Source of the DNA: Bacillus sp. 03113
GTDB lineage: Bacteria > Bacillota > Bacilli > Bacillales > Cytobacillaceae
Length of the DNA: 64,000 nucleotides
Assembly (NCBI RefSeq): GCF_006546985.1
Contig: NZ_VATK01000021.1
Location: forward strand, 1-64,000
Direction: 5' to 3'
The number at the start of each line of letters is the position of its first letter. Within the stretch, counting starts at the first letter, position 1. The notes below the pieces were generated by a model. The model had not been told where the DNA came from. It did no database searches and saw only the letters and a program-made list of their open reading frames with translations. The translations under genes were made by a program, and so were the position numbers. Positions 9,163-18,122 of this stretch are shown one piece after another.

Positions 9163-10005
9163 TTATTTAATTCCAGAAGATGAGTTTTGTGGCGTGATGT
9201 ATTTTTGTGCGAAAATATAAACCAATAAAATTGGTAATGTTGTTAAAGTTAAGCCTGCCATCACTTGGTTTAAGAATACAGGCTTTGTCTCGTTCATAAT
9301 ATTTACAGCAACTGATAATGGATATTTTGATGTTTCAGTGAAAATCATTAGAGGCCAGACATAATCATTCCAGGATCCGACAAACACTAATATTCCAATC
9401 GTCAGGAAAATGGGTTTAGAGATCGGTACAACAATTTTAGTGAATATTTTCCATTCCGACGCGCCGTCGATGTATGCTGATTCTCTTAATTCTTTTGGGA
9501 TTTTTTTAAAAAATACCATAAATAAATAGATGTAAAATGCACTTCCTATATGGGGTAATGCCAGCCCCCAAACTGTATTCGTTAGATTCAATTCATTGAT
9601 GATAATGAATATTTGGATTAGAACAGATTGAAAAGGAAAAATAATTAAAATAAGTAAACCTCCTGTAATATACTTTTTAAATGGTATATCAAATGTTGCT
9701 AAAACATAGCCCGCTAACGAATTAACTAATAAACTCCCTGTAACTATCACAAAACTATAAAAAACACTATTAAAAAAATGAAGAGAAAAATTAAATCTAC
9801 TAAAAATTTCTTTATAAGGTTCAAACCAAATATTTATATTATTTAAATTTGGGATAAAACTTTTAAAAGTACCGATTTCTTTAGAAATTTCTGCGACTGT
9901 TTTTGTGCTGCCAACAAACATCCAAACAGTTGGGAATAAGAAGAGGATAGCAAATATGATTAACACAAGAATTTTTAGAGCATTACTCACATAGGATTTT
10001 TTCAA
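9163..10005 (-). CDS. Carbohydrate ABC transporter permease (MalG type)
   Basis: A 280-residue CUT1-family inner-membrane permease with six hydrophobic helices. The conserved EAA loop, RESAYIDGASEWKIFTKIVVP, contacts the ATPase. The TTG start at 10005 sits behind GGAGG. The preceding permease gene ends only three bases upstream, so the two are translated together. No ATPase gene is present in this operon. In Bacillus, such importers usually share the general ATPase MsmX encoded elsewhere, which I infer here. Context with GH32 and a LacI repressor points to uptake of fructose-containing oligosaccharides. Confidence 0.92.
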   Translation of the reverse strand: MKKSYVSNALKILVLIIFAILFLFPTVWMFVGSTKTVAEISKEIGTFKSFIPNLNNINIWFEPYKEIFSRFNFSLHFFNSVFYSFVIVTGSLLVNSLAGYVLATFDIPFKKYITGGLLILIIFPFQSVLIQIFIIINELNLTNTVWGLALPHIGSAFYIYLFMVFFKKIPKELRESAYIDGASEWKIFTKIVVPISKPIFLTIGILVFVGSWNDYVWPLMIFTETSKYPLSVAVNIMNETKPVFLNQVMAGLTLTTLPILLVYIFAQKYITPQNSSSGIK

Positions 10006-10008
10006 TTT

Positions 10009-10908
10009 TTAATCCTCCTTAAATAACTTTCTTTGAACCAATGCAATGATGATTAATATAAGTGCAAATATAACTGTAATAGCACTTGAGTAGCCTATTT
10101 GACGATATCTGGTTCCTTGTTCAAACATGTATAATAGGATACTAGCTGTGCTGCCATTTGGTCCTCCATTTGTTAATACTAACGGTTCAATAATGATTTT
10201 AAATGTCCCTGTTGTCACAACGATTAGTACAAAAACAAGCTGCCCCTTTATGCTAGGAAGTGTAATATATTTAAATTTTTTCCAGGCATTCGCACCTTCT
10301 ATATCTGCTGCTTCGTACAGTTCCGATGGAATATCCTGTAGTGCAGCCATTAATATTAACATTTGGAAGCTTATTCCTTGCCAAAGAATAATAAAGGAGA
10401 TTGTCGGAAGAGCTAGATCAGGCTCGGTAAAAAACCCTTGCTTGGAAAAACCAAAATTAGACAAGAAGACATTGATAATTCCTACATTTGGATCTAAAAT
10501 GTTTTTCCATAGTAAAGAAACAACGATAATGGATAAAATATACGGTGAAAAGAATACCGTTCTAAAAAAGGTATTCACTTTTGATTTTTTTGCAATTAAG
10601 ATAGCTAAGAACAATGATATTGCGACTTGAAATGGGACGATATAAATAACATATTTAGAAGAGTTAAAAAAAGCGAATCGTGCAAATTTGTCTTCTGCAA
10701 TTTGAAAGTAATTATCAAATCCAATAAATGAGATATCATTTGGTTTCAGTAGGTAATAGTCTGTAAATGAATAAACAACTGCAAGAATTAATGGGTAGAT
10801 AACAAACACTGCGATTAAAGTAAATGCAGGAAGTAAAAATAAAAACTTACTGCTAAAAAAGAATGTTCGTACTCCGGATTTATTTAAGTTTTTTCTATCT
10901 TTTTCCAT
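10009..10908 (-). CDS. Sugar ABC transporter permease (MalF type)
   Basis: A 299-residue partner of the MalG-type permease. It has a basic N-terminus, six membrane helices and the EAA motif ELYEAADIEGANAWKKFKYI near residue 196. The ATG at 10908 is preceded by AAGGGG. It lies 72 bases downstream of the lipoprotein gene in the same operon. The substrate is inferred from the neighbouring GH32 enzyme; the permease sequence alone does not reveal it. Confidence 0.92.
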   Translation of the reverse strand: MEKDRKNLNKSGVRTFFFSSKFLFLLPAFTLIAVFVIYPLILAVVYSFTDYYLLKPNDISFIGFDNYFQIAEDKFARFAFFNSSKYVIYIVPFQVAISLFLAILIAKKSKVNTFFRTVFFSPYILSIIVVSLLWKNILDPNVGIINVFLSNFGFSKQGFFTEPDLALPTISFIILWQGISFQMLILMAALQDIPSELYEAADIEGANAWKKFKYITLPSIKGQLVFVLIVVTTGTFKIIIEPLVLTNGGPNGSTASILLYMFEQGTRYRQIGYSSAITVIFALILIIIALVQRKLFKED

Positions 10909-10980
10909 ATAAATACCCCTTAATAATATAGTAAGTATACGACGAATCGTATACTTACTATTATTCTAGAAAATTTAACC

Positions 10981-12288
10981 CTATTTAAATCTTGAAGCCT
11001 CACGTTCAGCTTTATTAACTGCCTCCTGAACTAAATTCTCGACAGAATCACTATCTAAAGCTATTCCTTCTATAACATCCCCCAATACATCTTCAAGGAC
11101 TGGAAAAATAGGTGATGTAGGTTTAAGATGTGCAGTCTCTACTAATTGATCCAGCATTAATTTTCTAGGATACTCACTATATAGTTTAGAGGTAGCTAAC
11201 AAATCTTTATGGCCAGGAATGAGCCCAGCAGCTTCCTCCATTGCTTTGGCGCTATCTTTATTTGTTAAATGAGCAACTAGCTCCGCTGTAAGTTCTGGAT
11301 ATTTTGTGCTGTTCGTCCCAGCCACATACCAACTGCCATGTGGTGCTGAGTTATGCCCCTTTTTCCCATATGGATAAGGCATTAATGACCAATTCAAATC
11401 TGGATACTCTTTTGTTAATTCATCAATCTTCCAAGCTCCTTCAAAACTAATGGCTGCTTTTCCTGTAGCAAATGCATTCTCCCTAGCTGTTGGCGAAACA
11501 ATTCCTTCTCTAAATAGAGTGTTGATAAAATTTAGAGCTTCAATTGTATTTTTACTGTTAAAATACCCATCTACGTCTAAGCCATTTTTCCCAACTAATT
11601 GCGCATCATTGGAAAAAATGATTGGAGAGTGTGCATACATTTGCCATCCATTATTGTCAGGGAACATATGCACTGGTTCTTGCCCCATGTACCCTTTAAG
11701 AATTTTCGTATTTTTCAAGAATTCATCATAGCTCCAAGCTAAATCTAATGTCCAATTTCCATTTTCATCTGCGGGAATTTCTATCCCTGCAGCTTTAAAT
11801 AAATCTACATTGTAGAATACAGGTGATGATAAATCAAAGGATTGCAAGGCATATAAATGATCTCCAACACTACCAGCCATTACGATGGTGTCTAAATAAG
11901 AATCAATTACATCTTTTCCTAAATACTTGTCTAAAGGCAACAGAATATCTGAATCAACATAAGATGCTGTGTGAACGCTTTCAAGAGTGATTACATCAGG
12001 TAAATCTCCAGTAGTAATGGCAGCGTTAAGTCTGTCATTATAACCACTTCCCTCACCAGTTTTTACGATGTGTTCAACGGTTACCTTTACATTTTCATGT
12101 TGTTTTTCAAATTCTTTAGCTCTTAAATCATAATTTTTACCCTCTGGATCCTCTTTCGGAACATGTACCCATACTGTTAATTCTTTTCGTCCATCAGATG
12201 AATCTGCACTATTATTTGCAGAATTTGTACAAGCAGTTAAACCAAAAATAAGGGCTGTAATGATAAAAACTCTAATTAATTTTTTCAA
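10981..12288 (-). CDS. Extracellular sugar-binding lipoprotein of the fructan ABC importer
   Basis: About 435 residues. The signal peptide ends in a lipobox (LIFGLTAC, cysteine near residue 19), so the mature protein is lipid-anchored on the outer membrane face. The body is a family-1 solute-binding protein (ELTVWVHVPKEDPEG, VTLESVHTASY, SFEGAWKIDEL). The TTG at 12288 was chosen because AGGGGG lies seven bases upstream; the earlier in-frame TTG overlaps that site. It is the first structural gene of the operon and lies directly behind the promoter and operators at 12312-12421. Confidence 0.9.
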   Translation of the reverse strand: MKKLIRVFIITALIFGLTACTNSANNSADSSDGRKELTVWVHVPKEDPEGKNYDLRAKEFEKQHENVKVTVEHIVKTGEGSGYNDRLNAAITTGDLPDVITLESVHTASYVDSDILLPLDKYLGKDVIDSYLDTIVMAGSVGDHLYALQSFDLSSPVFYNVDLFKAAGIEIPADENGNWTLDLAWSYDEFLKNTKILKGYMGQEPVHMFPDNNGWQMYAHSPIIFSNDAQLVGKNGLDVDGYFNSKNTIEALNFINTLFREGIVSPTARENAFATGKAAISFEGAWKIDELTKEYPDLNWSLMPYPYGKKGHNSAPHGSWYVAGTNSTKYPELTAELVAHLTNKDSAKAMEEAAGLIPGHKDLLATSKLYSEYPRKLMLDQLVETAHLKPTSPIFPVLEDVLGDVIEGIALDSDSVENLVQEAVNKAEREASRFK

Positions 12289-12311
12289 CTGTTTTCCCCC
12301 TCCCAAATTAA

Positions 12312-12325
12312 TGGAAGCGTTTCCA
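12312..12325. promoter_or_regulatory. Palindromic operator 1 / possible cre site
   Basis: TGGAAGCGTTTCCA is nearly symmetric. With the preceding A it also fits the CcpA cre consensus exactly. It lies between the promoter and the lipoprotein start codon, so it could bind the local LacI repressor, CcpA, or both. Confidence 0.75.
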
Positions 12326-12367
12326 CAAAAGGTTAATAATTAAAGGGCTAAGCCCCAAATTTAAATA

Positions 12368-12381
12368 TGGAAATGTTTCCA
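12368..12381. promoter_or_regulatory. Palindromic operator 2 of the fructan operon
   Basis: TGGAAATGTTTCCA lies just downstream of the -10 box, overlapping or next to the expected start point. A bound LacI-family protein would block transcription here. One base departs from the cre consensus, so the local repressor is the likelier ligand. Confidence 0.75.
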
Positions 12382-12392
12382 TTTATACTTTC

Positions 12393-12421
12393 AGTATAGT
12401 AAATACACCCATTGTTGTCAA
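12393..12421 (-). promoter_or_regulatory. Sigma-A promoter of the fructan operon
   Basis: On the minus strand a consensus -35 TTGACA (12421-12416) is separated by exactly 17 bases from a near-consensus -10 TATACT (12398-12393). A promoter this strong needs tight repression, in line with the two palindromes downstream of it. Confidence 0.85.
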
Positions 12422-12452
12422 TCAGCTTTTCATTCCTTTTCTTCTTTTGTCA

Positions 12453-13421
12453 TTATAATGTTGTATCACCCTTACAAAACACTACAGGATGAACAACAGG
12501 TTCAACAGGAATCCCATTTATTCTCTTAATGACTAAATCAACTAAACTTCTCCCCATTCGTTCAATTGGCTGCCTAATAGATGATAACTTTGGTCTTAAT
12601 GCAGAATAGGTCTTAATCCCATCATACCCAATAATGGAAAGCTCATCAGGTATATTTATATTCTGTTCAATGGCAAGCTGTACTAGTTTCAGTGCCATGA
12701 TATCATTCTCTACAAATACCCCATCTACATCTTTATAATTTTTAAAAAAATTCGTTAAAAATGTAGTTTCATCCTTAATAGGATCCTCTTCAATATAAAG
12801 AGTGCATTTTATCCCACCCTCTTTTGCCGCATCTTCAAATCCTTTTCTTCTTTTTTCTACTTCCGTTACTACTGCTTTCGAAAAAGTTCCAATATAAGCA
12901 ACATTCGTACAGCCAGTATCTTTCAGCACTTGATAGGCTAGTTGCCCTCCATAATAATTATCACTTGAAACATAAGGTATATTTTCTCCAATATGACGGT
13001 CCACTAAAACAATAGGCATGGAATGATTGATTTCATTTTCAATTGAATTATAGGAGATTCCAATTATACCTGATACTTTGTTTTGTTTGAGCATGCTTAT
13101 ATATTTCAGTTCTTTTTCAATATGTCCGCTAGAGTTGCAAAGCATCATATTGTATCCATTTTTATCAAGCTCATCTTCAATATAATAAGCAAGCTCTGAG
13201 AAAAACGCGTGATGTATCGATGGTAAAAATAATGCTACGATCTTACTATCTTGTGTCACAAATGCTCTTGCTGTTTCATTTGGAACGTATCCTAATTGTT
13301 TTATCGCTTCAAGTACTTTATTTTTCGTTTCTTCACTAACATACCCAGATTTATTGATAACCCGAGAAGCTGTTCCTATCCCTACTCCTGCCAACTTTGC
13401 GACATCTTTTATGGTTGCCAT
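12453..13421 (-). CDS. LacI family repressor of the fructan operon
   Basis: About 322 residues. The N-terminal helix-turn-helix and hinge (ATIKDVAKLAGVGIGTASRV, then NETARAF) are followed by a periplasmic-binding-protein-like sensor domain with the family signatures DGVFVEND, SIIGYDG and SSIRQP. The ATG at 13421 follows a GGGGGTGAT ribosome site; a longer upstream start is not supported. The gene lies upstream of the operon on the same strand. A matching palindrome sits just before it, which suggests autoregulation. The inducer is probably a fructo-oligosaccharide or a breakdown product (inference). Confidence 0.92.
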   Translation of the reverse strand: MATIKDVAKLAGVGIGTASRVINKSGYVSEETKNKVLEAIKQLGYVPNETARAFVTQDSKIVALFLPSIHHAFFSELAYYIEDELDKNGYNMMLCNSSGHIEKELKYISMLKQNKVSGIIGISYNSIENEINHSMPIVLVDRHIGENIPYVSSDNYYGGQLAYQVLKDTGCTNVAYIGTFSKAVVTEVEKRRKGFEDAAKEGGIKCTLYIEEDPIKDETTFLTNFFKNYKDVDGVFVENDIMALKLVQLAIEQNINIPDELSIIGYDGIKTYSALRPKLSSIRQPIERMGRSLVDLVIKRINGIPVEPVVHPVVFCKGDTTL

Positions 13422-13454
13422 GCTATCACCCCCTTTTGTAAAGCATATCATATG

Positions 13455-13468
13455 TGGAAACGTTTCTC
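13455..13468. promoter_or_regulatory. Operator-like palindrome before lacI-type gene
   Basis: TGGAAACGTTTCTC matches the operon operators at 11 or 12 of 14 positions. It lies about 34 bases upstream of the repressor start codon, as expected for autoregulation. Confidence 0.6.
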
Positions 13469-13546
13469 TATTTTAATTTCTAAAGTGTTCATTCGTATAA
13501 AAAAGTTTGCAAAAAGTATGACACTTTCTTATAATCCTTAACTAAT

Positions 13547-13590
13547 TCAAAGAGCCAAGCATTTATAAACAAAATGCTTGGCTCTTTGAA
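13547..13590 (-). terminator. Strong hairpin behind the HAD phosphatase gene
   Basis: A perfect 19-bp inverted repeat (13547-13565 with 13572-13590; core GAGCCAAGC) with a 6-base loop lies eight bases past the phosphatase stop. The T-run after it is short. It would insulate the repressor gene from upstream transcription. Confidence 0.75.
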
Positions 13591-13597
13591 TATCTTC

Positions 13598-14398
13598 TTA
13601 GACCAACTTCAAAATGTGTTTTATTGCGTGGGCTACACCGTCTTCGTCATTACTCTTTGTTGTATTTGTAGCCTTCTGTTTGATTTCATCCGGAGCATTT
13701 TCCATTGCAAACGATACAGTAGATACTTCAAATTGTGAAACATCATTTCCCCCATCTCCAAATGAATAAATTTCATCAAAAGAAACCTGTTTGATTTCCT
13801 CATAACGTCTAATGGCTTTCCCTTTTTGCGCTTCAACAGATGTAATTTCAAGATTATTTGGAAACGAAGAAGAAAATGAAATCGATTCTTCATTTTTTAC
13901 ACTTTCTCGAACCAATTGAATGGTGTCTTTCTGTTCATTTGGAACCCAAGCTATGAGTTTATAAATCTTTATATTTTCAATATGAGGAATGTGAACATAA
14001 TCTGTTCGGTCAAACATTTCTTGAATCTCCTCATTCGTTTTCCCCCTTAAATTAGGCAATGTGGCTGGAAATCCGCCTTGATTTGTATAAACAAGAATCC
14101 CAACATTTAAATGTTGCAGGGTTTTAATAAGTCTATTATATAAAGCGAATGATAAATTTGTTTCATACAGTAATTCACCTGTCGGGGCATACATCATCGA
14201 ACCATTTAGACAAAAAATTGGGCAGTTTAAATCTTGTACCTCAGGGATTTTGACGACATCCTTATACGCTCTTCCTGTGTTTAAAATAACTTCAATCCCT
14301 TTTTCTTTAAGCTGACTGATTACTACTTCATTTTCCTTTGAAATTTGATGCTTCGTATCAAGTAACGTTCCATCTAAATCGATTGATACACATTTCAT
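13598..14398 (-). CDS. Cof-type HAD-IIB phosphatase
   Basis: About 266 residues of the Cof/IIB haloacid dehalogenase family: cytoplasmic, magnesium-dependent phosphatases for sugar phosphates, FMN or similar metabolites. Motifs are SIDLDGTLLD (nucleophile and acid aspartates), LNTGRAY (motif II), a conserved lysine in EAQKGKAIRRY, and FGDGGNDVSQF (motif IV). The cap domain lies between motifs II and III. The ATG at 14398 gives an eight-base spacing to AGGGAG; the ATG six bases upstream is too close. The substrate cannot be assigned. Its position beside the sugar operon may be coincidence. Confidence 0.88.
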   Translation of the reverse strand: MKCVSIDLDGTLLDTKHQISKENEVVISQLKEKGIEVILNTGRAYKDVVKIPEVQDLNCPIFCLNGSMMYAPTGELLYETNLSFALYNRLIKTLQHLNVGILVYTNQGGFPATLPNLRGKTNEEIQEMFDRTDYVHIPHIENIKIYKLIAWVPNEQKDTIQLVRESVKNEESISFSSSFPNNLEITSVEAQKGKAIRRYEEIKQVSFDEIYSFGDGGNDVSQFEVSTVSFAMENAPDEIKQKATNTTKSNDEDGVAHAIKHILKLV

Positions 14399-14661
14399 TG
14401 TCATCTCTCCCTATGTAATGGTTATCTTTCTTAAAATATTCATAATTTTATAGACTTTTCGTAAGATCATACTGTTCGTATTGTATCAAGATGATTAGTG
14501 GAATACAATCTGTTGTTTTTCATTTCCAATGAAATTTCAGACTTTGATCTAAATAATTGTAGAATACGTTTTCAATATTATAAGATGTTGACTACTATTT
14601 CTTAGGAAAGAGTATGAATTTATATATCTGAAATAGAAAGGAGAATTCCAAATTTTATCCT

Positions 14662-15867
14662 ATGAATACTAAAAATGAAAAAGCATCTAAATTCCCTATT
14701 GCGATATGGGCCTTAACACTTGGGGCTTTTGCGATTGGAATGACTGAATTCGTTATCATGGGGCTTTTACCGAATGTGGCTGAGGATTTGAGTGTGACCA
14801 TTCCTCAAGCTGGTCAACTGATTACGGGTTATGCACTTGGAGTAGCAGTAGGTGCACCTATTCTTACAACCATGACCTTTAAAATGCCACGAAAAATGCT
14901 TCTTTGCATCCTAATGGCTATCTTTATTGCTGGGAATGCTCTTGCTGCTCTTTCTTCAAGCTATTCAATATTAATGTTCGCACGAATTGTCGCTTCCTTT
15001 GCACACGGTACGTTCTTTGGTGTAGGATCGATTATTGCAGCTAGCCTTGTTCGTGCCGATAAACAAGCAAGTGCAGTGGCTGTTATGTTTACTGGACTTA
15101 CGATTGCCAATATTCTAGGTGTTCCATTTGGAACTTTTATTGGACAGCAGTTTGGATGGAGAACGACCTTTTGGGTTATTACGGTCCTTGGAATTATATC
15201 CTTTTTCTTTATTATGCTTTTAGTTCCTAGTGTTCAGACAACTGTTCAATCCAGTTTACGAAAAGAGTTTCAAGTATTCCGGAAACCGCAGGTATTAATT
15301 GCTTTATTAATGACAATATTCGGTTTCGGTGGGGTTTTCACCGCGTTCACGTATATTGCGCCTATTTTAGAAGAGATCACCGGCTTTTCAGAGCATAGTG
15401 TCTCCCTTATCTTAATTTTATTCGGAGTTGGCGTTACAATAGGGAATATTGTAGGTGGAAGATTAGCAGATTGGCGTCTAATGCCGTCTTTAATTGTTAA
15501 CCTCGCGATCCTTGCTGTCATTGTGGCAGCATTCACATTAACAGATCAAGTGAAGCCTTTAGCCATTATCACGATTTTTCTATGGGGGATCGCAGCTTTT
15601 GGAATCGTTCCAGGTCTGCAGGTTCGAATAATGAATGTCGCAAAAGATGCTCCGACTCTAGCATCAACCTCGAATCAATCTGCTTTTAATATTGGAAATG
15701 CCGGAGGAGCTTTCCTAGGCGGAGTAACGATTAATGGATTGGGTCTTTTCTATGTTCCATTAATCGCTGCATTCGTCACCATCATTGGATTGGCGATTAC
15801 GATGTGGAGCTTCAGCCTTGATCGACAAACAAAAGTGGCAGAACAGAAAAAAATCTCGATTGGATAA
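14662..15867 (+). CDS. MFS transporter, DHA1 drug/arabinose-efflux type
   Basis: A 401-residue protein with twelve hydrophobic helices. It opens with TLGAFAIGMTEFVIMGLLP, the typical start of YdhP/AraJ/YtbD-type proton-driven efflux pumps. The charged loop between helices 2 and 3 and the motif-C-like TGLTIANILGVPFGTFIGQ in helix 5 are present. The only plausible ATG has its AAAGGAG site 18 bases upstream, unusually far, and no nearer in-frame start exists. The substrate is unknown. Its last codons form the left arm of a terminator shared with the next, converging gene. Confidence 0.88.
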   Translation: MNTKNEKASKFPIAIWALTLGAFAIGMTEFVIMGLLPNVAEDLSVTIPQAGQLITGYALGVAVGAPILTTMTFKMPRKMLLCILMAIFIAGNALAALSSSYSILMFARIVASFAHGTFFGVGSIIAASLVRADKQASAVAVMFTGLTIANILGVPFGTFIGQQFGWRTTFWVITVLGIISFFFIMLLVPSVQTTVQSSLRKEFQVFRKPQVLIALLMTIFGFGGVFTAFTYIAPILEEITGFSEHSVSLILILFGVGVTIGNIVGGRLADWRLMPSLIVNLAILAVIVAAFTLTDQVKPLAIITIFLWGIAAFGIVPGLQVRIMNVAKDAPTLASTSNQSAFNIGNAGGAFLGGVTINGLGLFYVPLIAAFVTIIGLAITMWSFSLDRQTKVAEQKKISIG

Positions 15868-15884
15868 CCAATCGAGATTTTTTT
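15847..15884. terminator. Bidirectional terminator with the stop codon in its loop
   Basis: A perfect 17-bp stem (15847-15863 with 15868-15884; core ATCTCGATTGG) is flanked by an A-run on the left and a T-run on the right, so it can terminate both strands. The loop ATAA contains the TAA stop of the MFS gene, and the opposing gene ends four bases further on. Confidence 0.92.
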
Positions 15885-15887
15885 CTT

Positions 15888-17555
15888 CTAGAAACCACTC
15901 ATTTCAAACTGTTCCACTGTCGAGACTATTTCATTTGTGTCTATATAATTAACCGTTACATTCGCTCCACTTTCGATAAAGATAGCGTAAGGAAAATCAG
16001 CTGACGAGACTTGGAAAATTTTCTTGTTTCCTTTAATCATAAATTTAACTACTGTATTATTATCCTGCTCAGCTTTATACACATGTTCCACTGTTCCTTC
16101 TATCGTTTTTAGATTAGCTAAATCAGTAGGAACCGTTTTATCACCCTTTAATTGAGTTGCGATTGCATATTGATAGTTTGTAAATAATTTATTTTTTTGT
16201 GCATTCGCGCTAAATACTTTTTCATCTTTTGCATTTACAAGCATGATTTCTCTTAGTACATCATTTGAATCCATAAGAGGAACGACCCACGTAAATTGCC
16301 CGTAAATCATATAGAGCAAAGGTGTTCCTGCTTCATACTTGTTGGCTCGATACGTTTTTTCAGCTACGTTCATGGCTGCTTTTCCATTTAAAGAACCATT
16401 TGCGCCTGTAAAAAAGGTCATATCTCCTGTTCTAGCATTCATTAAGGAATAGCCAACCATCGAGCCGCTGCCTGATTTCGGTCGAGTAAAATCAGTAAAC
16501 CAATTCATATTTAAATCTTTATTAAATATGCCATTAACTTCATCGATTCCATCCCATTCTGTCGGCAGTTTTATATCTTCTTTAGAGAATATCGTATTCC
16601 AATAACCGTGAACGTACTTCCCATACCATTCATTCCAATCTTCTGCAACATTAGTTGGAATAACGTGATCAACGAATGCAGGTATTTGATTCATTTTAAA
16701 GTCTTCTATTTTACCATTTTCAGGATTTATTAAATAAATCCCTTTAATATCAATGATTTGCCTAAATTTATTATAGTAACCATATGGAACGACATAATAT
16801 GGTTCCCCTTGGTCGTTTGGTTCAAAGCTTGCTTCTAAAAGTATGGCATTCTTATGTTCTTTTCGAACATGTCTTTTTAAATCCTCATGGAAAAAGGCTG
16901 AAGGTACATATTTCATCTTCGTTTTCACTAATTGAGCGTCTTCATTTTCATCCTCTGCGCTCATTTTTATGTATCCTGGTACAGAATCGGCTCTTTTCCA
17001 TTTAAAAAACCCAGTATATTCAATCGGTGTTACCCAATACAAATGATTATCAATTTTTTGAATGGTAGAATCTCCAAGATCGTAATACGAAGATTGAGCT
17101 AATTCTCCTAGTTTCTTTTCGCTTCGGTATCTAGCATATTTTTCTGGAACAATTGCAATATGCTGTTCGTCCATCGAGACAGCCTCTTTTTCTTCAACCT
17201 TTACTTTCTTCTCGACAAACTCATACTTATCATCCACGATGGTATATGGATAAATAAAGGTAAAGTAAAGATTCGCTAAAAGCATTAGAACACCTATAAA
17301 ACTGGTAATGTAAAAATACCTTCCTCTTCTGTATACAAGATCAGCTAAGAAGAAAATCGATAGATTAAAAAGTGCATAACTAATAAATGCTTCAAGAGAA
17401 TGGTCAACTAATCCCAAATACGAATAAAAGAAAATAAGAATAAATCCAATTATCACACGAACGATCTGACTATAATAAAACCACCTCTCCTTTCGATAAG
17501 CCCTCCATATGAAAGGATTAAGAGTCAAGGCTAAAAAAGCCAATAAATAAATCAA
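15888..17555 (-). CDS. Uncharacterised polytopic membrane protein with large extracytoplasmic domain
   Basis: A 555-residue protein that I do not recognise. The first 120 residues contain four hydrophobic helices (LAFLALTLNPFIW, IIGFILIFFYSYL, FNLSIFFLADLVY, FIGVLMLLANLYFTFIY). The remaining 430 residues form a soluble, acidic domain rich in aromatic residues, without recognised catalytic motifs. Segments such as YWVTPIEYTGFFKWKRADSV, GYSLMNARTGDMTFFTGANG and FTWVVPLMDSNDVLREIMLV look like repeated beta-sheet sensor units. The TTG start at 17555 follows AGGGGA. It is transcribed alone and ends at the bidirectional terminator shared with the MFS gene. Confidence 0.75.
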   Translation of the reverse strand: MIYLLAFLALTLNPFIWRAYRKERWFYYSQIVRVIIGFILIFFYSYLGLVDHSLEAFISYALFNLSIFFLADLVYRRGRYFYITSFIGVLMLLANLYFTFIYPYTIVDDKYEFVEKKVKVEEKEAVSMDEQHIAIVPEKYARYRSEKKLGELAQSSYYDLGDSTIQKIDNHLYWVTPIEYTGFFKWKRADSVPGYIKMSAEDENEDAQLVKTKMKYVPSAFFHEDLKRHVRKEHKNAILLEASFEPNDQGEPYYVVPYGYYNKFRQIIDIKGIYLINPENGKIEDFKMNQIPAFVDHVIPTNVAEDWNEWYGKYVHGYWNTIFSKEDIKLPTEWDGIDEVNGIFNKDLNMNWFTDFTRPKSGSGSMVGYSLMNARTGDMTFFTGANGSLNGKAAMNVAEKTYRANKYEAGTPLLYMIYGQFTWVVPLMDSNDVLREIMLVNAKDEKVFSANAQKNKLFTNYQYAIATQLKGDKTVPTDLANLKTIEGTVEHVYKAEQDNNTVVKFMIKGNKKIFQVSSADFPYAIFIESGANVTVNYIDTNEIVSTVEQFEMSGF

Positions 17556-17801
17556 ATAATTCCCCTACTTTCTAGTTTGAAGTTCTTTCCTTAATGTTTA
17601 CGAATCATTTTCCATTTTGTTTCATTTTTTTAAAGTTTTATAGGAGATTATTTTCGTAGAATATTAGTTTGCATAATATTATTATTGAATCTAATATATT
17701 AGGTTTGTCTATTGTTCCATTCATTAAAACACATTTGGGGTTCTGCCGAAAAACTATTCAGAGTTTTATCGGTAGGGTTTCATTAGAAATACCCAATCTC
17801 A

Positions 17802-18077
17802 TCATTTCGCTAAAATGTCATGATATTCTTTATTTCGTTCAATTTGGGTCTTCGCAAAAGGACATAATGGGATAATCTTTTTCCCTTCTTCCCGAGCAAA
17901 CTCTACTATTCTTTTAACCAATGCTTCTCCAATGCCTTGACCTCTAAGACTGTCTGAAACAAATGTATGATCCACGATAATTTTTTCTTTTCCAGTTGGA
18001 ACATAATGTATTTCTGCTTCCTTGTTATTCTGTTCTCCTACATAAAAAGTGTTGGCATCTTTTTTAATATCGATCAT
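17802..18077 (-). CDS. Small GNAT acetyltransferase (YjdJ type)
   Basis: A 91-residue minimal GNAT fold. It has VDHTFVSDSLRGQGIGEALV, in which RGQGIG binds acetyl-CoA, and PLCPFAKTQIERNKEY near the end. This compact form (PF14542 class) is typical of YjdJ-like proteins. It lies 45 bases downstream of an iron-sulfur protein gene on the same strand. In E. coli a similar pair, yjdI and yjdJ, is also adjacent, which supports a functional link, though the substrate is unknown. The ATG at 18077 has a GGGAGGG site upstream. Confidence 0.85.
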   Translation of the reverse strand: MIDIKKDANTFYVGEQNNKEAEIHYVPTGKEKIIVDHTFVSDSLRGQGIGEALVKRIVEFAREEGKKIIPLCPFAKTQIERNKEYHDILAK

Positions 18078-18122
18078 TTTAATTGTTCCCTCCCAATTAA
18101 AAAATGTGCTTTACGGTAACTC

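Noticed and set aside
10127-10630. 167-codon plus-strand frame
   Set aside because: Antisense to the MalF-type permease, which is certain; no ribosome site or recognisable domain.
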